From CAHJXF01 sp038240015 (GTDB lineage: Bacteria > Pseudomonadota > Gammaproteobacteria > Burkholderiales > Burkholderiaceae_D), in contig JBBSEF010000007.1 in NCBI GenBank assembly GCA_038240015.1, positions 1-64,000 on the forward strand: DNA of 64,000 nucleotides. Reading direction: 5' to 3'. A program made the translations under genes and the position numbers. The notes below the pieces were generated by a model. That model searched no databases, was not told where the DNA came from, and saw nothing but the letters and a program-made list of their open reading frames with translations. Positions 42,349-50,496 of the stretch are shown piece after piece (positions within the stretch are counted from its first letter, which is position 1; the number at the start of each line of letters is the position of its first letter).

Positions 42349-44337
42349 ATGGTGACAGTCGATTTGCCATTAGGCAGCTCCGAAGCGGCGGACTTTAACC
42401 GCTCGCACCCGGCGCTTCAACGCGCCACGCCGCACGCTGAGCGCGCTGAAACGGCAAAACCAATCGAAGAAATGTCGGCTAGGCTGGAATCGCTCATTTG
42501 TAATGAAAGCCCGCGTTTAGCGGAGGAAGTGGATTTCTGCGCCAGATTTATGCTTGATGATTTGGCAATGATGGCTTCCACCAGCCACGCGGACTTATTG
42601 CTTAAGTCCTGTTTCTATCTCTTCAAAGTAGGACACACGCAAAAGGGCATTGCGCTCGGCCATAAAATCGCTGAAAGTGCAAATTCTACAAATCAGGTTC
42701 ACGCGTTAAGGAAAATCTATAATATTCTTGGTGCACAATACGCGGACATGGCTGACTATCCGGCTTCAATGCAATGCCTGCAAACCGCGCTTCAGTGGGC
42801 CGCTAAAATTGGTGATCCGGTAATTGAGGCCGCGTGTTTATCTAATGTTGTGGCGGTCATGCAAGAAATGGGACATTATCGCCAAGCGATTTCGATGGCG
42901 CGGACGGTTCTCTCAATAAACGAAACTTCTGACGTAGCACGAGGGCTGAAATTACAGTGCTCATCGAATGGGCTATTTGCGGCACACCGCATTGGGGATA
43001 GCGAGGCGGCAATGCAGTTCCTGCGCGAAGGGGAAGAGCATCTCTCGTTCGCTTTGGAGCCAATAGGGCGCGCATTTTTCGAGAAGAATAGGGCGCTTTA
43101 TCTTATCGACATCGGAAGTGTTGATCTTGCAGTAGTACTTATCGAGAAGTCTGTTGAGGCTATTAGCAATATAGATAGTCCCCGGCTCAAGATTTTGTTG
43201 GGCATTTCCGTTTCATTGTGCGAATGGGCCAAAGAAAAGAAGACGACTGCTAGGCAGCGCCTTATGGAGATGTATTCGGAAAGCAAGAAGTCTCGGCTCT
43301 ATCACAATTTTGTGCTGCAAGCTCTCGTCAAGGTATATAGCGACGCTTCGACGGCAGAAGAAGCCGCAGAAGGGTTGGCGTACGCGCGCGAGCTCGTTGA
43401 GTACACAACTAGTGTGAAGCGCGCCAAGTTCTATCGGCAGTTAGTTGTCAAAAAGATGGTTGGGAAGGATTCAACACTCAAAGATCAAATTCAAGCGAAA
43501 TTGGATCCGTTTGCTGCTGTTCGAGATTGGCTTAATGCCACAAACATCGAAGGCTCAAATAGCAGTATCGTGGAACGCCGAGAGCTTGCAACTCATGAGG
43601 AACTTGTAGCTATTCACGAAGATATGGCGAAGCTACGCGCGGCTAGTCTGCGCCGTGAGATTCGCACCGACGCCGTGGATACCGCCGAGAACTGGGCGAT
43701 TGCGGCTGAATTGTTCGACGATGAAACGGGAAGGCACTGTTACCGCGTTGGCCACCTCGCCGGCATGCTCGCGCGCGAGATCGGGATGAACGACACGTTC
43801 TGCGTTCAGGTCGAGCATGCAGCGCGATTGCATGACATCGGCAAGATCGCCGTTAATGAAGTCATTCTCTTGAAGCCCGGTCCGCTGGATGCGTCGGAGA
43901 TGGCGGCGATGCGGCTTCATACGGAAGTCGGGGCGCAGATGTTGGCGGGCTCTGACGATCCGACACTCAAAATGGCAGCCGAAATTGCGCGGCATCATCA
44001 TGAATGGTGGGACGGGGGTGGTTATCCGAAACGTCTCATCGGCAGAGAGATTCCACTATCGGCGCGGATTTGCGCATTTGCTGATGTATACGACGCGCTG
44101 ACGCATGTGCGCGCTTATAAAGTGGCATGGACACATGAACGCGCGCTTGAGGAATTTCATCGTCTGCGCAGCATTCAATTTGATCCCGATTTGTTCGATC
44201 CATTTCTCAATGTTCTTGAGCGCTACCTTATGGATCTGGACGCCAATGCGATTCCGGGCTTCGCGGATATGGATTCGAACGCCTTGATTTCGTCACGGAG
44301 AAAGTTAATGGAGACCATTGCAGCTGGAAACAAATAA
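42349..44337 (+). CDS. Cytoplasmic TPR protein fused to an HD-GYP phosphodiesterase domain
   Basis: The 662-residue product has no signal peptide or membrane segment. Residues about 75-400 are helical TPR-like repeats (for example YNILGAQYADMADYPASMQC). Residues about 455-640 form an HD-GYP domain with all key motifs: ETGRHCYRV (459), LHDIGK (H495, D496), HTEVGAQML, HHHEWWDGGGYP (from 549) and ARICAFADVYDALTHVRAYK. HD-GYP enzymes hydrolyse cyclic-di-GMP; the intact metal ligands suggest activity. TPR receptors bind short peptides in RRNPP systems, and a short peptide gene is divergent here. The N-terminal half is visibly more AT-rich than neighbours. No Shine-Dalgarno is seen; the start is the first ATG of the frame. 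Confidence 0.88.
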   Translation: MVTVDLPLGSSEAADFNRSHPALQRATPHAERAETAKPIEEMSARLESLICNESPRLAEEVDFCARFMLDDLAMMASTSHADLLLKSCFYLFKVGHTQKGIALGHKIAESANSTNQVHALRKIYNILGAQYADMADYPASMQCLQTALQWAAKIGDPVIEAACLSNVVAVMQEMGHYRQAISMARTVLSINETSDVARGLKLQCSSNGLFAAHRIGDSEAAMQFLREGEEHLSFALEPIGRAFFEKNRALYLIDIGSVDLAVVLIEKSVEAISNIDSPRLKILLGISVSLCEWAKEKKTTARQRLMEMYSESKKSRLYHNFVLQALVKVYSDASTAEEAAEGLAYARELVEYTTSVKRAKFYRQLVVKKMVGKDSTLKDQIQAKLDPFAAVRDWLNATNIEGSNSSIVERRELATHEELVAIHEDMAKLRAASLRREIRTDAVDTAENWAIAAELFDDETGRHCYRVGHLAGMLAREIGMNDTFCVQVEHAARLHDIGKIAVNEVILLKPGPLDASEMAAMRLHTEVGAQMLAGSDDPTLKMAAEIARHHHEWWDGGGYPKRLIGREIPLSARICAFADVYDALTHVRAYKVAWTHERALEEFHRLRSIQFDPDLFDPFLNVLERYLMDLDANAIPGFADMDSNALISSRRKLMETIAAGNK

Positions 44338-44354
44338 ATTGCCGAAGCGGCAAT
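44338..44354 (+). terminator. Hairpin at the end of the TPR-HD-GYP gene
   Basis: ATTGCCG (44338-44344), loop AAG, CGGCAAT (44348-44354), directly after the stop. No T run follows, so it is at best a weak terminator. The rest of the gap to 44514 shows no other clear signal. Confidence 0.35.
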
Positions 44355-44514
44355 AAGTCAATCCGCATTCTCGCCTCAAATAAGCCTATTACGGCATCGC
44401 GTCAAATACTTGGCGCGTGGGAGATGCGGCGTGCAGTTCGCCCCTGCGAATCTTTTCAGAAAATGGAGCGACGTTGTCGCGAGTATGCTGACTAGTGGCT
44501 GATTTGTTGCCAAG

Positions 44515-44730
44515 TCAATTTGTTTCCTTGTGCCCGATAATTACAACTGGATCGAGGCGAATGACCTTCAGATTGCCTTCCGCATCGAAATTTTCGCGGT
44601 GTGCAGTGACTTCGATCCGATCGAGTCGAATGATCTCGTGGCCGCGAGAAGCGCCGACTGCGTCGAATGTCAACGTCGCGGCAGCTGCAGCCGCGATTCC
44701 AAAGATCATTGCGCGTAGATTGATATTCAT
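44515..44730 (-). CDS. Small exported protein with an internal repeat
   Basis: ATG 44730 lies six bases after GGGAG; an in-frame ATG at 44736 abuts that site and is less likely. The 71 residues comprise a signal peptide (MNINLRAMIFGIAAAAAATL, cut near VGAS) and a 43-residue mature part with two similar units, IIRLDRIEVTAHRE and VIRLDPVVIIGHKE. The IEVTAHRE unit resembles the TonB-box/plug start of TonB-dependent receptors, but no barrel follows. Function unknown. It lies between the HD-GYP gene and the ferredoxin gene and is probably part of the same atypical segment. Confidence 0.65.
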   Translation of the reverse strand: MNINLRAMIFGIAAAAAATLTFDAVGASRGHEIIRLDRIEVTAHRENFDAEGNLKVIRLDPVVIIGHKETN

Positions 44731-44945
44731 ATTCATCTCCCTGATGGGTGCTGGCACCGCGTGCCTTGAGATGAACTTTAGATGCGTGCATTCGTGAACG
44801 ATAGGTGAAAGCGACCAACTGAGCGTATCGAGGATTGAAATGCAGAAAATCGATCTCGACCGTTCCTGACAAGATGCTCATCGCGCAACGCAAGCGTCAA
44901 TTCGGGGGTCCGAATGTGCTTCAGAAGCCAGACTCGAAGTGGACA

Positions 44946-45215
44946 TCAACCCGCGTCGGCACCCTCGATCAAGTGCTGAAGTGCGTGATATTTGGCCATC
45001 AATTCGGTGTCGCTTTCGCGCCACAGTGGGTCGAGCGGAATGCACTCGACGGGGCAAACGACCTGGCATTGGGGCTTGTCGAAGTGGCCGACACACTCCG
45101 TGCACTTGCGCGGATCGATCTCGTAGATCTCGGGCCCCATGGAAATTGCGCCGTTCGGGCACTCGGGCTCGCACACGTCGCAGTTGATGCACTGGTCGGT
45201 GATCATCAGGGCCAT
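44946..45215 (-). CDS. YfhL-type 4Fe-4S dicluster ferredoxin
   Basis: The 89-residue product starts MALMITDQCINCDVCEPECP and has a second cluster in CTECVGHFDKPQCQVVCPVECI, with the extra loop of the YfhL/FdxA-like ferredoxin group. It carries electrons in the cytoplasm; partners are not shown by the neighbourhood. It is followed upstream by coaD, as in other Burkholderiales. Confidence 0.94.
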   Translation of the reverse strand: MALMITDQCINCDVCEPECPNGAISMGPEIYEIDPRKCTECVGHFDKPQCQVVCPVECIPLDPLWRESDTELMAKYHALQHLIEGADAG

Positions 45216-45252
45216 CGAACGTCTCCAAGAGCGGATTTGGTGGCGGGAAGCC

Positions 45253-45741
45253 CTATTCTGGCGACCGCATGACCTTTTCCTTTAGCCATCGCTCGACTGA
45301 AGGGAAGGTGAACTTCGAAACATCGCCCCCCAGCAAGGCGATTTCGCGGACGATGGTTCCAGAGATAAACATGTACTGGTCAGATGGTGTGAGGAAGACC
45401 GTTTCGACCGAGGGCATTTGATAGCGGTTCATCCCTGCCATTTGAAATTCGAATTCAAAGTCGGAAACCGCTCGCAGTCCGCGGATGATGACGCTGGCGT
45501 CGTACTCCCGAACAAAGTCCTTCAGCAGTCCTGAAAAACCGGCGACGACCACGTTGTCATAGTGGGAAAGTACCTCGCGCGCGATGTCGACCCGCTCCTC
45601 GAGCGTGAAGAAAGGGCGCTTGTTGCGAGAGTCCGCGACGCCGACGACCAGTTTCTGGCAAAGCTTTGAGGCTCGCCTGACAAGGTCTTCGTGCCCGCGC
45701 GTCAGTGGGTCAAATGTTCCCGGGTATACGCCGACAAGCAT
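45253..45741 (-). CDS. coaD: Phosphopantetheine adenylyltransferase
   Basis: The 162-residue product has the nucleotidyltransferase motif VYPGTFDPLTRGHEDLVRRA, RGLRAVSDFEFEFQMAGMNR, and MFISGTIVREIALLGGDVSK, diagnostic of CoaD, the fourth step of coenzyme A synthesis. Length is normal. It lies 9 bp after rsmD on the minus strand, a common pairing. Confidence 0.97.
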   Translation of the reverse strand: MLVGVYPGTFDPLTRGHEDLVRRASKLCQKLVVGVADSRNKRPFFTLEERVDIAREVLSHYDNVVVAGFSGLLKDFVREYDASVIIRGLRAVSDFEFEFQMAGMNRYQMPSVETVFLTPSDQYMFISGTIVREIALLGGDVSKFTFPSVERWLKEKVMRSPE

Positions 45742-45750
45742 GAGAGCTCC

Positions 45751-46383
45751 TTAGCATTCTTTGTTGTTGCGTCGCAGCAGATGATAGAACACGTCTCCTG
45801 CCTTCTCTGCCCGGAGGAGATGGAGTCCATAGCTGGTCACCTCCGCCGTATCGAGTCGCGCTTCGGATTCAGCGTATATAACGCTCGAGGAATTGCATAG
45901 ACCGCCCATTACAGGCAAGACCTTGGCAAGCCAGCCTTGATCGAAGGGCGGATCGAGAAAAATGATGTCGAAACGGGCGTCTTTCTCGGCGTATTGTTGT
46001 GCGAAATGCAGCGCGTCGCCGCTGCGGATATGGACTTGATGCGCATTGAGTTTGTCGGTCACGATGCGAAGGGCATCGAGCGCGGCAGGGTCTCTTTCGA
46101 CCAGAATGACCGGATCAACTCCGCGCGACGCGGCTTCAAAGCCGAGCGCCCCAGTGCCGGCGAAGAGATCGATGGCCGAACATCCTTCAAGAGAACCGCC
46201 GAACAAGTGAGTCAGCCAATTGAAAACGGTCTCGCGAACGCGGTCGGGCGTAGGGCGCAAACCGGGACTGTCGACCACGAGCAGTGGTGTGCGCTTCCAA
46301 CGTCCGCCGCCGATTCGGACGACGCCGCTCGACCGGGCAATATTTCGCAGCCGGTTGTCGTTGGTTGGAGGGCGTGAGGTCAT
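45751..46383 (-). CDS. rsmD: 16S rRNA (guanine(966)-N2)-methyltransferase RsmD
   Basis: The preferred ATG at 46383 gives 210 residues; earlier in-frame ATGs at 46398 and 46422 are possible. RIGGGRWKRTPLLVVDSPGL, RPTPDRVRETVFNWLTHLF, AIDLFAGTGALGFEAASRG and the catalytic IFLDPPFD are RsmD motifs. It methylates G966 in 16S rRNA. It is divergent from ftsY and upstream of coaD. Confidence 0.95.
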   Translation of the reverse strand: MTSRPPTNDNRLRNIARSSGVVRIGGGRWKRTPLLVVDSPGLRPTPDRVRETVFNWLTHLFGGSLEGCSAIDLFAGTGALGFEAASRGVDPVILVERDPAALDALRIVTDKLNAHQVHIRSGDALHFAQQYAEKDARFDIIFLDPPFDQGWLAKVLPVMGGLCNSSSVIYAESEARLDTAEVTSYGLHLLRAEKAGDVFYHLLRRNNKEC

Positions 46384-46538
46384 TGATACCTGAGGCATCG
46401 GGAGGGCAATGGTAAGCTCCATTTTGCAGCCCGGTAAACATGGTGACCGATTGCCGGATGCGCACACAGTGCGTGGTCTCTGCCGCGCGGTGCCGGATCC
46501 CTGATACGACCTCGGCCGCGAATCTCGCGGGCCAACCC

Positions 46539-47606
46539 ATGCTCAAGTTCTGGAAAAACGCCGACTCTGCGGAGGATTCCGCGCCGGCGGAAACTTCTTC
46601 TTTTCCGGACAGCATCCACGTCGAAGAACTTGGCCGCACGACATCAGCGGCATCCGCGTCCGAATCCAAGGCATCGTGGGTTCAGCGACTAAAAAGCGGA
46701 CTATCCAAAACCGGCTCGAGTATCACGGGTCTATTCGTCAACAGCAAGATCGACGAAACGCTTTTCGAGGAGCTCGAGTCGGCGTTGCTGCTGGCCGACG
46801 CCGGGGTCGACGCGACCTACTACCTGATTCACCGTTTGCGCGAACGAGCTCGGAAGGAAAACATTCAGGAACCGTATCATTTGAAGGAGGCTCTTTCGGC
46901 ACTGCTTGTCGGCCTGTTGCGGCCGCTGGAAAAGCCCTTGGTCATAGCGCGCGATTCGACCGCGCCGAGTGCTCCGATCGTGATGATGATGGTCGGCGTG
47001 AACGGAGCCGGCAAGACGACGTCGATTGGCAAACTCGCCAAATTTCTTCAGGGCCAGGGGCGTAGCGTCATGCTCGCTGCAGGCGACACCTTTCGCGCGG
47101 CGGCGCGGGAGCAGCTCGTCGTCTGGGGCGAACGAAATGGCATTGCGGTGATTGCCCAGCAATCGGGCGATCCTGCGGCTGTCGTGTTTGATGCCGTGAC
47201 TTCGGCTGCAGCGCGCGGCGTCGATGTATTGATTGCTGACACCGCCGGCCGACTGCCCACGCAGTTGCACCTGATGGACGAACTGAAAAAGATCAAGCGC
47301 GTGATCGGCAAGGCGCCCGCCTTGGCCGGGTATGACGCGCCGCGTGAAATCCTCTTGATCATAGACGGCAACACGGGTCAGAACGCGATCGCGCAGGTAA
47401 AGGCGTTCGATGAGGCAGTCGGTTTGACGGGCCTGATCGTGACCAAGCTCGACGGGACAGCCAAGGGCGGCGTACTTGCGGCAATCGCGTTGATCCGAAA
47501 GGACGAGCCGCCAATTCCGGTGTATTTCATCGGCGTGGGAGAACGTCTCGACGATCTGCAGCCGTTTGTTGCGGCTCAATTTGTCGCAGCACTCTTGGGC
47601 GATTGA
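46539..47606 (+). CDS. ftsY: Signal recognition particle receptor FtsY
   Basis: The ATG at 46539 gives 355 residues (MLKFWKNADSAEDSAPAETS). A short acidic A region leads to the N domain (about residues 75-150) and the GTPase G domain with GVNGAGKTTSIGKLA, DTFRAAAREQL, DTAGRLPTQ and TKLDGTAKGG. FtsY docks SRP-ribosome complexes at the membrane. The frame is open upstream to 46440 but without FtsY-like sequence. The next gene is convergent. Confidence 0.96.
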   Translation: MLKFWKNADSAEDSAPAETSSFPDSIHVEELGRTTSAASASESKASWVQRLKSGLSKTGSSITGLFVNSKIDETLFEELESALLLADAGVDATYYLIHRLRERARKENIQEPYHLKEALSALLVGLLRPLEKPLVIARDSTAPSAPIVMMMVGVNGAGKTTSIGKLAKFLQGQGRSVMLAAGDTFRAAAREQLVVWGERNGIAVIAQQSGDPAAVVFDAVTSAAARGVDVLIADTAGRLPTQLHLMDELKKIKRVIGKAPALAGYDAPREILLIIDGNTGQNAIAQVKAFDEAVGLTGLIVTKLDGTAKGGVLAAIALIRKDEPPIPVYFIGVGERLDDLQPFVAAQFVAALLGD

Positions 47607-47627
47607 GCAAGATATTGATTGCGATGC

Positions 47628-48050
47628 TCAGCCGATTTTTGCGTTCAAGCGACGCGCATGATGGGCGAGCAAGGAGGGGAGAGCGGTAACCGCTTTTTCA
47701 GCCTCCCGCGTCTTGCCTCCTTCTTTGAGTGACAAGAGCAAGCGGGTGACAACTCCCTGCTGCGGCAGGCTGACGCCAAAATACAAAAGTCGATCGCGAT
47801 GAAATATCGCAAGGGTCGGAAAATCCTCCACATCGATATCACCGGCCAAAGCGGCATCGTCCTCGACATCGAGCCAGACGAACGCGACGTCCGCGTGATT
47901 CGCCGCGAGCGCGGCGAATTCTTCGCGAAACTGCTTGCATACGTCGCACCAGGCCGCGCACAGACTTACAACGAGAAACTCCCGCTGATTGAGCTCGGAT
48001 GCCAATAGCGTCGAATCGCGGATCGAGGTTGTTAGTAAACGCGTAGTCAT
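47628..48050 (-). CDS. Thioredoxin-family protein
   Basis: ATG 48050 gives 140 residues with the redox motif CAAWCDVC (active cysteines 35 and 38), VEDFPTLAIFHRDRLLYFG (cis-proline) and no signal peptide, so a cytoplasmic thiol reductase is likely. The extra cysteine at residue 31 is unusual. An in-frame TTG at 48059 is an alternative start; no clear ribosome binding site precedes either. It is convergent with ftsY. Confidence 0.85.
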   Translation of the reverse strand: MTTRLLTTSIRDSTLLASELNQREFLVVSLCAAWCDVCKQFREEFAALAANHADVAFVWLDVEDDAALAGDIDVEDFPTLAIFHRDRLLYFGVSLPQQGVVTRLLLSLKEGGKTREAEKAVTALPSLLAHHARRLNAKIG

Positions 48051-48147
48051 CCAAGACAAGGTTCGGGCGCTCGCTCACGTGCGAACAAGGTAGGCCATTG
48101 CAACCTGCCCGATTCTACCGCCTCATAACAACGGTCCTCCCCGAAAG

Positions 48148-48438
48148 CTAGCGTCGCCAGTACAGCGGAAAGCGGCCTGGTGAATGAACAACCAGCGGCG
48201 CTTCGAAAATGACGCTGGCCGACGAGCAAGGAGGACCCTCCGCGGTAATCACGGTCCTGCCACGCGCACTCAGCGTGTGAGTCGATCCTTCATTGAGAAA
48301 GACATCGTCGAGCTCGTCTTCTTCAGTGACCCAGATACGTCCCCGCAAAACATGCAAAGACGTCCCCTTGCTGTCGGCAATGGCAAGCGGGATGCCGGTC
48401 AAGAGACTGATTGGAAGGTGATCGAGAGTGAAGTGCAT
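48148..48438 (-). CDS. DUF2917 protein
   Basis: ATG 48438, eight bases after GGAG, gives 96 residues: LHVLRGRIWVTEEDELDDVF followed by LSARGRTVITAEGP and VVHSPGRFPLYWRR, the compact beta-rich DUF2917 pattern. Function unknown. These genes frequently lie divergent from a LysR-type regulator, as here, so it may be the regulator's target. Confidence 0.85.
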   Translation of the reverse strand: MHFTLDHLPISLLTGIPLAIADSKGTSLHVLRGRIWVTEEDELDDVFLNEGSTHTLSARGRTVITAEGPPCSSASVIFEAPLVVHSPGRFPLYWRR

Positions 48439-48462
48439 GGTGCATTCTCCGAATTGCGTTTT

Positions 48463-48473
48463 GATTGCCAATC
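48463..48473. promoter_or_regulatory. Possible LysR-type regulator binding site
   Basis: GATTGCCAATC, a 5-1-5 palindrome of the T-N11-A class, in the divergent gap between the DUF2917 and LysR genes. A TATAAT at 48538-48543 may serve the LysR gene. Assignment rests on position and symmetry only. Confidence 0.45.
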
Positions 48474-48563
48474 ATGTTCTCGAGATAGGTGGATCGCAAA
48501 CCATTTGTTGTGTAGGAAAAGATTAGAAAAACTAACCTATAATGGATTTCGGATGCCCCCTTG

Positions 48564-49469
48564 ATGATAAAACTTCCTCCTCTAAATGCGGTACGCGCTT
48601 TCGAGTCCGCTGCGCGCCTGGGGGGAATGCGTCAGGCGGCAGAAGAACTATTCGTGACTCCGGGCGCGATCAGCCAGCAGATTCGCTCGCTCGAGGAGCA
48701 TTTCGGCGTACCGCTGTTCGAGCGGATTGCGCGCGCCATTCACCTTACGGTGGCAGGTCAGGAGTTTTATTCCGCAGTGACGCGGAATTTGCGCGGCATC
48801 GCTCAAGCTGCCGATCGATTGAGGCCGGGAGAACAACAAATCGCGCTTACTGTGGCGCCGGATTTTGCGTCGAGATGGCTCATGCCGCGGCTCGGCGCAT
48901 TTACTGCCCTCTATCCAAAGGTCGAGGTGCGCGTCGATGCCTCATTCGCCGTTGCTGACTTTGAACGCGATCATTTCGATCTCGGAATTCGCACCTCACT
49001 TCATCCCCCTGCCCATCTCCAGTCGAAGCTCTTGCTGCCGCAGCGCGTCCGACCCTATTGCAGCCGCCCTTACTTCGACAATTTGTTCAGAAAGCGGGTC
49101 AAGGCGGACGCATGGGCACACGCACGGCTGCTGCATGAAAATCACCCCTTTGATCTCTGGACACAATGGCTCAGCATGCGCGGATTGGCAGAGTCCAACG
49201 CTGAAACGGGTCTTTACTTCAGCCATGGGCAATTGGCGATCCTGGCTGCAATCGACGGTGAGGGTGCGACATTGCAACCTGCTGAATACGTCGATCGAGA
49301 AGTAGCCAGCGGCGCCCTGGTCGCTGCCGACCGCGCCATTTACGAAAGTGGCCTCGGCTACTATCTCGTTTGGCCACGCAGACCCCTCAGAGCTCCCGCC
49401 GAAAAATTCAAGGAATGGATACTTGGATTCGTGAACGCGGTCCCGCCAAACAAGCATGCAACGGCTTGA
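48564..49469 (+). CDS. LysR-type transcriptional regulator (GcvA-like)
   Basis: ATG 48564 gives 301 residues. The N-terminal helix-turn-helix (NAVRAFESAARLGGMRQAAE, TPGAISQQIRSLEEHFGVPL) is followed by a substrate-binding domain with LTVAPDFASRWLMPRLGAFT, typical of the GcvA/AmpR group. Inducer and targets unknown; the divergent DUF2917 gene is the most likely local target. The end overlaps the ftsX start by 14 bp. Confidence 0.92.
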   Translation: MIKLPPLNAVRAFESAARLGGMRQAAEELFVTPGAISQQIRSLEEHFGVPLFERIARAIHLTVAGQEFYSAVTRNLRGIAQAADRLRPGEQQIALTVAPDFASRWLMPRLGAFTALYPKVEVRVDASFAVADFERDHFDLGIRTSLHPPAHLQSKLLLPQRVRPYCSRPYFDNLFRKRVKADAWAHARLLHENHPFDLWTQWLSMRGLAESNAETGLYFSHGQLAILAAIDGEGATLQPAEYVDREVASGALVAADRAIYESGLGYYLVWPRRPLRAPAEKFKEWILGFVNAVPPNKHATA

Positions 49470-50412
49470 TCCATCTCTCGGCACTTCCGAGGCGACCGCC
49501 GAGGTCGTCCGCGCCGCCGATCACCCATCGTCGTCGGTGCGAACGGCTGCAACAATTTTTTCCGCACAGCTCTCGGTGGTTTTTCTCGCGATCTTCGTGA
49601 CAGGGTTGACTACCTCTATCGCGCTCTTGACGTGGAATGTCTGGCAGACGACGCCGAGCGTGTTGAACCAGATGGTCAGCGCAACCAAAATCGTGGTATT
49701 CATGGATCCGACGAGTACGCGGCGGGACGCCGAAGCCATCGTCACCCGATTGCAAACGCTGCCGGGCGTCAAAAGCGCTCGCCTGCGTCCGAAAGAAGAG
49801 CTGTTGTCGGGAATGGATGCAGCTTTGCGGAATGCTCTTCGACTATCCGGCGACATCAGTTTGCCGGACGCGTGGGAGTTGTCGCTTCACGCCAGCGGGG
49901 GTCCCAATGACGCGGGACTGGGTTCGCTGGCCTCTACTGCTGAGCAAGTGCAACGGGCTGCCATGGAAATACCAGGCGTGGAATCAGTTCGATTTGACCG
50001 CCTGTGGCTTGCCGACCTAGACCGCTGGATCAAGGCGTTGCGAGATGCGTCGAAGATTCTATCGGTGAGCTTTTTCGTCGCGATATTTATTCTGATGTTT
50101 GTCCCGTTCTTTCTCGCGACCCGTGTATTGAGAAATCACGCGATGGTCGGCACGTCGTACATAACGGGCTCCAACATCAAAGTGTTCGTTTACATTGGCT
50201 TGTTTTTGGGTGGACTGGGTGCAATTGCGACCCTCCTGATGTACGCAAGCGCCGCAGTAATGCTGCGCGGATTTGTTACGCATACCCTTGGCGGGATGCA
50301 AACTTGGCTGGGCGCTGCCGGTCAATCGAAAGCCGAAGATGCGAGCACCGTTATCGTGTTGATGCTCGCTAGCGCCTTGACCGCTTCGCTGCTCGCGGGG
50401 CGCAACAAATAG
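49456..50412 (+). CDS. ftsX: Cell division protein FtsX
   Basis: The 318-residue product has an N-terminal membrane segment (LSVVFLAIFVTGLTTSIALL), a periplasmic domain beginning TKIVVFMDPTSTRRDAEAIV with LPGVKSARLRPKEELL, and three C-terminal segments, the FtsX layout. FtsX works with the ATPase FtsE to activate cell-wall hydrolases at the septum. Its usual upstream partner ftsE is absent here; instead the LysR gene overlaps its start. Position before rpoH is the conserved ftsY-ftsE-ftsX-rpoH order without ftsE. Confidence 0.88.
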   Translation: MQRLDPSLGTSEATAEVVRAADHPSSSVRTAATIFSAQLSVVFLAIFVTGLTTSIALLTWNVWQTTPSVLNQMVSATKIVVFMDPTSTRRDAEAIVTRLQTLPGVKSARLRPKEELLSGMDAALRNALRLSGDISLPDAWELSLHASGGPNDAGLGSLASTAEQVQRAAMEIPGVESVRFDRLWLADLDRWIKALRDASKILSVSFFVAIFILMFVPFFLATRVLRNHAMVGTSYITGSNIKVFVYIGLFLGGLGAIATLLMYASAAVMLRGFVTHTLGGMQTWLGAAGQSKAEDASTVIVLMLASALTASLLAGRNK

Positions 50413-50496
50413 GCGTCGCAGCGGTCGCCGATAGGATTCATAAATTTACAAGCTGATTTCCGTGAAGACGAACTATCGGTGGGTCTACGAGTCGAA

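Noticed and set aside
44420..44491. 23-codon plus-strand frame after the HD-GYP gene as a second signal peptide
   Set aside because: It starts immediately after GGGAG with no spacing, is Arg/Cys-rich, lacks a GG end, and has no promoter or terminator of its own.
44492..44893. 133-codon minus-strand frame overlapping the small exported protein
   Set aside because: Different frame from the protein with signal peptide and ribosome binding site; composition is shadow-like and it overlaps a better supported gene.
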